NCBI RefSeq assembly: GCF_000611645.1 | Contig: NW_014013275.1 | Coordinates: 1 to 25,413, forward strand | Source: Monoraphidium neglectum | Lineage: Eukaryota > Chlorophyta > Chlorophyceae > Sphaeropleales > Selenastraceae | Reading direction: 5' to 3' | Length of the DNA: 25,413 nucleotides | Shown here: positions 18,465 through 25,413 of the stretch, in pieces | Numbering within the stretch: position 1 is the first letter of the stretch | How the letters are laid out: each line of letters begins with the position of its first letter | Notes under the pieces: generated by a model | The model's database searches: none | What the model was told of the DNA's origin: nothing | Seen by the model: only the letters and a program-made list of their open reading frames with translations | Made by a program: the position numbers and the translations under genes

Positions 18465-20295
18465 ATGAAGACATTCGTGGCTCTCTTTATATGCGTGGTT
18501 GCATTCACATCAGCAGTAAGTCGCACCCTTCGCATGATGCTTTGTCGGCTACATGCTATCATCAACAAGCGTTGGTTGACTGGTGGCTGCACTCCGTGCG
18601 GCGGCGCTGCAGTGCACCCCACCCACCGTCCACGTGATGCGCCCTGCGCCACCACTGCAGGAGCGGGCTCCTGCTCTTGCGCCAACAAAATTTGTTCAGT
18701 CCAATCTCGTTGGCGATTGGGCTGGTGAGCAGCTGAACAAACTCATCCAGGCAGGGTGTTGCGGGCTGTGCGTGCAGGCGTGCGATCGACTGCGCAGGAG
18801 GGGGGTGCGAGAGGCGGGGGCACCTTCAAGCAGCGACTGCTCACAGCAACCACTGCCCCGCCTGCCCTGCAGAATGTCCTGTCGTCAATGCTACAGAGTG
18901 GGACCTCACTGTCTTCAACTACACATGTGAGGCGCACAGCAACCCAAATCCCAGCAGCGCCAGCAGCACGGTTGTCAGCCTGTGACGCCCCGAGTGGCTT
19001 GCTGGCTATTGTTGGCCACGGTGCAGCAAGCAAACACCCCACGTTTTCACCAGGGATTTGATACAGTCACCACTCAGCCTTTCATGAAATTGGCCCTAAA
19101 CGCTCGCATGCGCTTGCGCACTGGCGCGAATGCTCGGCCCAGCGCTCCGTCTGTCGCCGCTCGCTCCTCTTCCCCCACCACACCCCTCCCGTAGTTGAGT
19201 CCCTCACGTCCCTGTCGGAGCTGGCTTCTGCCAACCTGACTCAACTGTGCAGCGACAAGGTGCTGGGCCTCTTGAACTGTGCCAGCGACAACGAGGTGTC
19301 ACTGGAACCGGCCGCGGTTATCAGCTCAACGACCTCTTTATCCACAACGAACGGCTGCTGCTTGGAGGAGTGCGCCGCAGGCATCAAGGAGGTGCGGCGT
19401 CAGCCAGCCTTGAGGTTGGGCCCTGCAAGCATCTTGGCAGGCGCACAGAAACAGGCTCACGGCTGCCCTGTACGGCGTAGCGAATGCAAACAATTGGACT
19501 GTTTGGGTCCAACTCCTGCGGCATTATTTCAAGTAGCAGTCAGAAGGGAGCTGATGCGCGTTCAGAAGCCTGCATTGGCCCTCACCCTAACCATACCTTG
19601 AGCCTGACTGGCTTGCTGGGATGAGGGTAGATTGATCAGGGCCAGGGCTTGTCGGATTCAAGGTGCGCAGAACTTACACAACCAAGGGCTGAAACAGCGG
19701 GATTTTGAGACATCGGCCTCATTGGCCAGCGTCCGAGCTGCCTAGTAAGCAGTGGAGAGCCTGTTGTTGCCCTGTCCCCACCAAGCCCACGCCAGCACCA
19801 CTCGCCGCCGTCTCTGCAGGCCGTTGACAATGGGTGCTTTGCTGAGCTGTACCCTCTGATCTGCAAAGACCCTCGCGGCGTCAAGTTGCAGGCCGGCCTG
19901 TGAGTACACGCGCGAGGGATTGCGGCCCTCATTCTCAGGCTGCACCGAGGCGGCAGTTAGCATATGCTGCTCAGTGCTCATCCGGCGCTTGTGCCACACA
20001 GACGGTAGCAGCCAGATGCCGTGCAACATATTCTAAACGACCCTCTAGAGCACGCACTGGCCAAGCCGGGCCCCGCACTGCACTGTGCGCCCCCCTGCAA
20101 CCCTGTCGCAGCTTCAATGCCGGCGTGCGCTGCGCCAACTTCACAGCGGAGTGCCCTGACACAAGCGCAGCCACAACAGCCAGCGGAGGCAGCGGCGGGT
20201 CAGGGGGCGCCCCGGCGGTGACCGGCGGCGCCGGCGCGGCGGCCGCGTCCGTCGTGATGGCGGTGGCAGGCGCGGCTCTCTTGCTGGCCCTTTGA
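18465..20295 (+). CDS. Gene G: secreted ten-cysteine protein with GPI-type tail (paralogue of gene D)
   Basis: Six exons: 18465-18515, 18661-18724, 18873-18926, 19195-19391, 19820-19899 and 20112-20295. Phases are 0, 1, 1, 0, 2 and the product is 209 aa. Exon 1 is a clean signal peptide (MKTFVALFICVVAFTSA) followed by a perfect GTAAGT donor. Later exons give ECPVVNATEWDLTVFNYT, then LTQLCSDKVLGLLNC, NGCCLEEC, NGCFAELYPLIC, VRC and AEC. The spacing C-x9-C, CC-x3-C-x11-C-x8-C is identical to gene D, and the 1, 1, 0 introns sit at the same places. Sequons NAT, NYT, NLT and NFT suggest heavy N-glycosylation. After a Ser/Gly/Thr linker the protein ends VVMAVAGAALLLAL with no basic tail, as expected for a GPI signal. 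It is inferred to be a cell-surface protein; I recognise no known family. Without splicing, exon 5 would stop at TGA inside its own donor. Confidence 0.8.
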
Positions 20296-20768
20296 GGAAG
20301 CGCCAGCCGAGCCTTCGGCCGGTCGTGCTGCTGCTGGCCCAAAGTCAATGCTTCGCCACTGGTTTCTGTGGGCGGATTGATCAAGCGACAGCTGCGTGCT
20401 GCGTGGTTGACACCACTGCCATCTAGCACGGGTGCGGAGCGTATCAACACTGTGATCGGAGTTTGCAGGGCTGGACATGTGCAGGCGTGCAGCACCACGC
20501 TGTCCAGCCTGTTTGCAGCCCTGCCACATCTTTTCAGCGACCCAATTATAAATTGCAAAGTGCTTAGTGCAGGGTGCGCTGTGTCCTCCCTACACTGGAG
20601 AAACACAGATTCAAATTTTTGCAAGGTGCGCACAACTCTTCAGTTCAGGGGTTGCTTACAACCACCTGTCTCCGGTTGGCCTGCACCCCTCTGCTGACAC
20701 TGCCTTGACAGCCAACCAGTAGCACTGCACTTGAGGTCCAGCAGCCCGTGCTGCTGAATTTGTGTGTG

Positions 20769-20773
20769 TGTAA
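20769..20773 (+). promoter_or_regulatory. Putative TGTAA polyadenylation signal of gene G
   Basis: TGTAA directly after a TGTGTGTG stretch, about 475 nt past the gene G stop. U/G-rich context fits an algal 3' end. Confidence 0.4.
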
Positions 20774-21108
20774 GTTGTCCCCATATAGTTGCCTCCATAT
20801 AGTTGCACAAGGATGATGAATTGACAGCACATACAAGCAGGCACCACAGATGGCGGCGCCCAAAGGGTTGATGATGTCAAGCCTGTGGATTGCACAGCAA
20901 CCTGCAGGGAACGCCCCCGCTGCTCAGCGTTTCCCGCTGCCACATATGCCGACGCCGCTGGCACAATCATCCCACTGATGCAGCGACGCACCCACCCACC
21001 ACACCTGAGCGGCAGAGTTTTCATGCGTGAGGGGGAAGCCAAGGTGTGTGCAAATATGAGGTGGTGCAGGCCAGCTGGGCAATCAGCAGCTGTTGAACAT
21101 GTTGCCCG

Positions 21109-21113
21109 TTTAC
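21109..21113 (-). promoter_or_regulatory. Putative TGTAA polyadenylation signal of gene H
   Basis: TGTAA on the minus strand about 170 nt beyond the gene H stop. It supports a real minus-strand transcript there. Confidence 0.4.
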
Positions 21114-21285
21114 ATGGGAGCTGGAAGGGGCGAGCAGTGCCCATTCCAATAAAACTACCCGCGGCCTAGTCCTGCACCCACCAAATCACGCCATCACACG
21201 CACCTGCTTATGCTGTTGCAGAGCGTTCTGGACTACTGCAGTCGGGTTGCTGCCTGCCAAGCGACTGCTTGAATCTACTGGCCCC

Positions 21286-21537
21286 CTACTCTTTGCTGAT
21301 GTGGATGCCTTGCCGAGGCCGAAAGTACTCCTGATTGATGCTGCCGTCGGCGTTGATCATGGCCTGTGGGCTGAACCGACGCCGCATATCTGCCGCCCAC
21401 TGCTGGCGTTGCTGACGCTCACTTGCATCATCAGATACTGGCTGCTGAAGCTGCGGCGGCTGCAGCTGCGGCTGTTCCTGCAAGAAAATATTGCTCTCAG
21501 CTGGCGTGCCGTGCTGCTGCTGCTCTTGGCATTCCAT
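21286..21537 (-). CDS. Gene H: small Gln-rich hypothetical protein
   Basis: From Met at 21537 the product is 83 aa. The first half is Gln/Pro-rich (EQPQLQPPQLQQPVSDDA). The second half is a mixed, globular-looking stretch with RQQWAADMRRRFSPQAMI and then NADGSINQEYFRPRQGIHI. Codons favour G/C at third positions, and the protein composition is much more balanced than that of shadow frames nearby. The frame stays open upstream to about 21626 with SLRALYHVHRVAAGALLARR, which would look like an organelle-targeting N-terminus. It is closed there by TAG within a CTAG that could serve as a splice acceptor, so an upstream first exon with the true start is possible. No family recognised. The gene is divergent from VPS29. 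Confidence 0.5.
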   Translation of the reverse strand: MECQEQQQHGTPAESNIFLQEQPQLQPPQLQQPVSDDASERQQRQQWAADMRRRFSPQAMINADGSINQEYFRPRQGIHISKE

Positions 21538-21969
21538 TGAGGATCGGCGGGCCAGCAGAGCGCCAGCGGCCACCCGGTGCACGTGGTACAGCGCCCTGAG
21601 ACTGCCCGCTACAGCCGGAGGTGCCTAGTTATGCACGCACTATGCCATGCGGCCATGAATGCCTCTTGCAGCTGCGTGACTTGATCACTGCCCGCCTTGA
21701 CAAAAGAGAGGTGTTATCAGCCGAAGCGATATGTACAGCAGAACACCAATGCGAATTCACCAAATCCTTTGCACCAAAAGATTTCGTGATCAGCTAGGAT
21801 CACGTTGATCTGTGCTTCTCGAACCTTTTTGATACTTTGTGAAGGTGGAAGAGATCAAGCCCATACTAGAAGGGTCCACGCCCGCCAGCTCGTCCCGCGC
21901 GCCAGCGTACCCACCCACCCACCCCGCACGACCAGGAGCGGAGCCCTCGGCAGCGCGGCAGCGGGGGCG
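21538..21969. promoter_or_regulatory. Divergent promoter region between gene H and VPS29
   Basis: There is 432 bp between the proposed start codons. The central part (about 21715-21850) is AT-richer than its flanks and holds the near-palindromic GATCAGCTAGGATCACGTTG around 21788. It should contain the VPS29 promoter; a first exon of gene H may also lie here. Confidence 0.45.
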
Positions 21970-23872
21970 ATGGTGCTGGTGCTGTGCATCGGCGACCTGC
22001 ACGTCCCGCACAGGGCGCAGGACCTACCGCCAAAGTTCAAGGAGCTGCTGAAGCCAAACAAAGTGGACCACATCCTCTGCTGCGGCAACCTCTGCAGCAA
22101 GGTGCGACGACGCGACTCAGCATTGCAACTGCGCATGCACTCCCGTGCCCTGGCTTGCCGTGGGCAGGGTGAGCACCTGCCTTGTCGGTTTTACCGACGG
22201 CGTGCGGCTGCGCACAGCGCCTTGCGCCGTCACATAGGCGGGCCCCTGCCGCCATGCGGCCGGGCCCCGGGGGGACCCGCAACGCCGCACACCGCAAGTC
22301 CCCTTTCCCGCCCCTTCTTGCCCTGTCTGGCGCCCGCAGTCGTTGCTAGAGTACCTGAAGGGCATCTGCGCCGATGTGAAGCTGGTCCAGGGTGACTTTG
22401 ATGATTTTGAGGCACCAGACCAGCTGGTGCGCCTCGGCTCAGCGGCGCACTATCACTCCACACCCGGGCAGATGCCGACGCTCGGCCGCGCGGCGCATGT
22501 GGTTCCAATGGCAAGGCCCTCAGTCCAGGCTTGTAGCCGAGGGATGTCATTGGCAGCACGCTGGCAGCGGCGAGATTTTTTCAATCGCGGCCGGCCGCAG
22601 GGCGGGCGCGGTCGGCCGGCCTGACAGGGCGCCACCTGCGCGTAGCGACGAAGCAGCGCGCAAAAACGAGAGGGACCCCCTCGCTTTGCAGGCCCCGGCA
22701 GCTCTTGGGCAACCCCTCCCGGATCAACAAATTCGCTCGACCTGCAGGTGACCCAGATCGGCGACATCCGCGTGGGCGTGTGCCACGGCCACCAGGTGGT
22801 GCCATGGGGCGACAAGGAGGCGCTCGCCATCCTGCAGCGGCAGCTGGACGTCGACATCCTGGTCACGGGGCACACGCACGCGTTTGAGGTGGGGGCGCGC
22901 GGCACGGTGCGGTGCTGGGCAGTGGCGTGCGCTTTTGGGCGTCGTGCAGGGGTGGAGGCATACTTTGTGTGATTGCGTGCGCGTGTGTGGGAGGGGGGGT
23001 CAAGAGTCGGAGGAGGGGTCGGGCGGGGTGTGGCTCTGCATGTGCTATCTCTGAACTGTGGTTGGCGGGCACGCGTCCGTACGCTCTGCAGCTGCCTGGG
23101 CCACGCGGAACCCCTTTCCCAGTGGCGCCCCTGGCGCCCCGCCCCCCTGGCCCCCACCAGGCCGTGATGTATGGCGAGCGGCTGCAGATCAACCCGGGGT
23201 CGGCCACGGGCGCGTACAGCAGCCTCAACGCAGAGGTGGGGCCCAGCTTCGTGCTCATGGACGTCGATGGAGCAAAGGTGGGCGGCACATGACCCGCGGC
23301 CCTCAAGTTGGTTGAGGGCCGGCGGCTGTTGCTGGACGCCGGCTGCCAGCGCCATCCGCCTGCGCCAAACCCGTCGCTGCATTTCGCTGTGCGGCCGCTG
23401 TGTTTGCCCGTCCACAGTGCTGCTGTCTTGGCGCTGCCATTTCGGCCCTGCCGTCTCGGCGAGGCCAACTTTGTACTGGCCCCCTATTGCAAATGGCCCC
23501 CTGCCGCGGTCTCGCGCCCAACCCATGCCCCCTGCCCACGCTTTGTGCACCCGCGTGCCCTGCCTCAACTCGCACGCACTCTCCCGCTCACACCACCCTG
23601 ATGCCTCAAGCCTCCCTGGAAATTACACACACACGCCTTGGTATTCTCATATCATCAAAGCCAGCCAGCATGCCAACATACGGTCTGCGTGCCGTAACGT
23701 GCCACCACAACGTGCATGCCGTGTCACCCACAACCATCATTACTCTGGGCTCTCTGCAACCCCCTGCGCCCCTCAACCAAAGGCGACCGTGTACGTGTAC
23801 CAACTGGTTGATGATGCAGTCAAGGTGGAGAAAATTGACTACCAGAAACCGGGGGCGCCCGTCACCCTGTGA
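21970..23872 (+). CDS. VPS29: Vacuolar protein sorting-associated protein 29 (retromer subunit)
   Basis: Five exons: 21970-22101, 22340-22426, 22748-22888, 23161-23277 and 23783-23872, all phase 0, giving 188 aa, the usual family length. VPS29 has a metallophosphoesterase fold and acts as a scaffold in the retromer complex, which recycles cargo from endosomes to the trans-Golgi. Visible motifs are GDLHVPHR (8-15), GNLC (39-42), QGDFDD (61-66), [11 protein letters not shown] (85-95), GHTHAFE (114-120) and NPGSATGAY (131-139). The last exon gives [18 protein letters not shown] near the C-terminus. The residue before the GDF motif is Gln where animal proteins have Arg. Each exon joins to reproduce the known protein with no gap. 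Confidence 0.97.
22587..22621. repeat. GC-only inverted repeat in VPS29 intron 2
   Basis: GGCCGGCCG at 22589-22597 and its reverse complement CGGCCGGCC at 22613-22621 could form a 9-bp all-GC hairpin with a 15-nt loop. The first arm is itself inside the 12-base palindrome GCGGCCGGCCGC. No function is assigned. Confidence 0.85.
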
Positions 23873-24423
23873 TCTGAGGCGGCGCATGGCCGGCCGTGCG
23901 CCCGAGCACATGGTTCCTGAGGTTGCACGCAATTCTTTGAAGCGATGCCAATTGGCGCAGCGCGTGGTGTTGATTCCAATAATCTGTGATGCCTGTCCAG
24001 TGGATGAGTTGTGGGGGGTGCGGCATGGGGACAAGAACGGTGCCTCACAGCCATTCGGCTGGACTGCGGAGGGGTGCCTGGTGACATGGCGCCACCCGGC
24101 CACGATTGACGCCGTCAGCGCCGCGGCGATCGGGGCCACCGCTAGCTCCAGCATGTAAAACAAATGGTATGTGTCCGTGGACGTCAGGTGCGGCAGCGTG
24201 GAAGAGGCAGCCGGCAGCGCCACGGGCCCGGCCCTCCCCCACCACTGGAGCACACTCTGCGGCACAGCCCATCAGACCGCCCCTGTGTTCTTCTGCATTG
24301 TTCACTGTCGCGGTCACCAACACGCACTTTCAACAGTCCAATTCTCTCCTGTGTGCCATAAACACCATAAAAAGAGCTCAAATCAGCGAGCGCGCCTTGC
24401 AGCAGAATCCACCGCACGGCAAC
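23873..24423 (+). other. Intergenic between VPS29 and HCF244
   Basis: There is 551 bp between two plus-strand genes. TGTAA at 24154-24158, 282 nt past the VPS29 stop, is the likely poly(A) signal. The part from about 24300 is AT-richer and should hold the HCF244 promoter and 5' UTR. No other gene seen. Confidence 0.55.
24154..24158 (+). promoter_or_regulatory. Putative TGTAA polyadenylation signal of VPS29
   Basis: TGTAA followed by AAAC, 282 nt downstream of the VPS29 stop codon. Confidence 0.5.
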
Positions 24424-25061
24424 ATGCAGGCCTCATTCGGCAGCAGCGTGACAAGGAGGGGATTGGGAAATGGTGGATTGCCACAGCGTCGCGCTCAGTG
24501 GCGGCCATTTGCAGGTGCGAGGTGGGATGCGGAGTCTCGCGGTCCACACACCGGCCCGCGCCCCTGCTCACGCCCAATGCTCTGATTGCTATGCTACGCT
24601 CTCCAGGCTCTAAGCCATCCCGCGGCAGCCTGGTGTGTGAGGCCAACAGCGGCACGCCTGTCCCCAAGAACAGGTGCGCTGCGGTGCTGCTCGCTCCCAG
24701 CCCACACAACCGCAGGGCGGACGCCCGACGCTTGCTGCGCTCCCGCAGCAGTGCAGTGCCGCATATGCCGGCATTTCCCGGTCCGCTTCATCCATGCACG
24801 TGCGCTGACCGCATACACCCATGCGAGCCACCCTCCAGCCACCTCGCAGCGGGTTGCGGCCGCCTGGCCCCTCGTTCAACCACCCCCTCCCCTCGATTCC
24901 GGCGCACCCGCCGCAGCATCCTGGTGGTGGGTGGCACCGGCACCCTGGGCCGCCAGATCGTGCGCAAGGCTCTGGACGAGGGCTACGACGTGCGCTGCAT
25001 CGTGCGGCCGCGCCAGAACCCGGCCGACTTCCTGCGCGACTGGGGGGCGACCACCGTGCAG
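24424..25061 (+). CDS. HCF244: HCF244-like NAD(P)-binding photosystem II assembly factor, N-terminal part
   Basis: Three visible exons: 24424-24514, 24607-24673 and 24917-25061 (phases 1, 2, 0), giving the first 101 residues; the rest lies past the right edge. Exons 1 and 2 encode a transit peptide ([18 protein letters not shown]) ending near LVCEAN, a normal stromal cleavage context. From residue 53 the protein reads [20 protein letters not shown] then [14 protein letters not shown] and [13 protein letters not shown]. This follows plant HCF244 almost word for word and contains the Rossmann GxxGxxG (58-64). In Arabidopsis HCF244, an atypical short-chain dehydrogenase, is needed for translation of psbA mRNA (D1 protein) at the thylakoid. 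The exon 3 donor is GTGCGG at 25062. Related plastid NmrA-like proteins (Ycf39 type) are the closest alternative, but the [13 protein letters not shown] run favours HCF244. Confidence 0.9.
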
Positions 25062-25413
25062 GTGCGGCTTGCCGCGCGGCTGCAAGGGCGCGGTGCTGTC
25101 ACGGCGAGGAGTTCAGTGTGTGCAGCTGCGCCTTGCACATGTTGAAAAGACATCCGGGCTTAGAGGGCATCAGGGCTTATGCCTGGCACAGAGGAGTGCT
25201 CGTCAGTGGCCGGGCCCGTACTACACCCTGAGGATCGCCCCTGAAGGCGGACGCGCAACTTTGCTGTGGCCAGCCAAGCGCCCCTCGTCGGCCCGCGCCC
25301 CCTCCTTTCTTACCAGTAACCCTTGCGCCTGCCACCCGCCCGCCGTCGGGCCTCCTGCCCGCTCCCTGCATCGCGTCCACGCCCCCGCCCGCCCACACCG
25401 CACGCCCTTCGTC
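25062..25413 (+). other. HCF244 intron (partial)
   Basis: Starts with donor GTGCGG. I find no segment encoding the expected ADL..P.S sequence that follows in HCF244. C-rich tracts at 25290-25390 may lead to an acceptor just outside the window. Confidence 0.5.

Larger units (their letters stand above)
20296..21285. other. Intergenic between convergent genes G and H
   Basis: There is 990 bp between the gene G stop (+) and the gene H stop (-). Two facing poly(A) signals are present: TGTAA at 20769-20773 (+) and at 21109-21113 (-). A short direct repeat CCATATAGTTGC occurs twice near 20784-20811. No supported open frame; ORFs here lack splice or domain support. Confidence 0.55.

Noticed and set aside
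22453..23568. Minus-strand frame of 371 aa
   Set aside because: Antisense to VPS29 exons 3 and 4, which match the family exactly.
1..25413. tRNA, rRNA, CRISPR or prokaryotic operon features
   Set aside because: No cloverleaf with a GTTCRANNC T-loop in a proper context, no rRNA core sequence and no spaced repeat array was found; gene structure is eukaryotic throughout.

Overview
This window is nuclear DNA from a chlorophyte green alga; the species cannot be named from the sequence. The evidence is GC-rich coding sequence, many short introns with GTGAG, GTGCG or GTAAG donors and CAG acceptors, TGTAA-type polyadenylation signals, chloroplast transit peptides on plant-type proteins (DUF760, HCF244), a plant-type glutathione reductase, and a ciliary protein (SPATA17) that land flowering plants lack. 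The sequence contains one assembly gap of 837 N (11871-12707). Exon models were built by hand from splice signals, reading phase and family alignment; no transcript data were available.

Left block, all on the minus strand: the 5' part of a glutathione reductase gene (444-2033, running off the left edge, with CA/GT and CG/CA microsatellites in its introns); a single-exon secreted Gly/Pro/Gln-rich glycoprotein (3010-3981); a chloroplast DUF760 protein (5298-7208); a secreted ten-cysteine protein, here called D (7794-9400); and a secreted Pro-rich, probably GPI-anchored protein, here called E (9766-11400).

Middle: after the gap there is a possible frameshifted coding remnant (about 12762-13128), then a minus-strand gene F (14513-15752), a shorter paralogue of E. 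F is divergent from SPATA17 (16125-18153, +), whose six exons give 398 aa matching the animal protein motif for motif. Next comes gene G (18465-20295, +), a paralogue of D with all ten cysteines in register and with a C-terminal GPI-type tail.

Right block: a small Gln-rich orphan gene H (21286-21537, -), divergent from VPS29 (21970-23872, + ; retromer subunit, five exons, complete), then the 5' half of HCF244 (24424-25061, + ; psbA translation and photosystem II assembly factor), which runs off the right edge.

The housekeeping genes have unrelated jobs: redox control, plastid function, endosomal sorting, cilium and photosystem II biogenesis. The feature that stands out is a cluster of five secreted or surface proteins, made of two paralogous pairs (D/G and E/F) plus a repetitive glycoprotein. 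The D/G pair defines a cysteine-spaced family I do not recognise and is the best candidate here for something undescribed.
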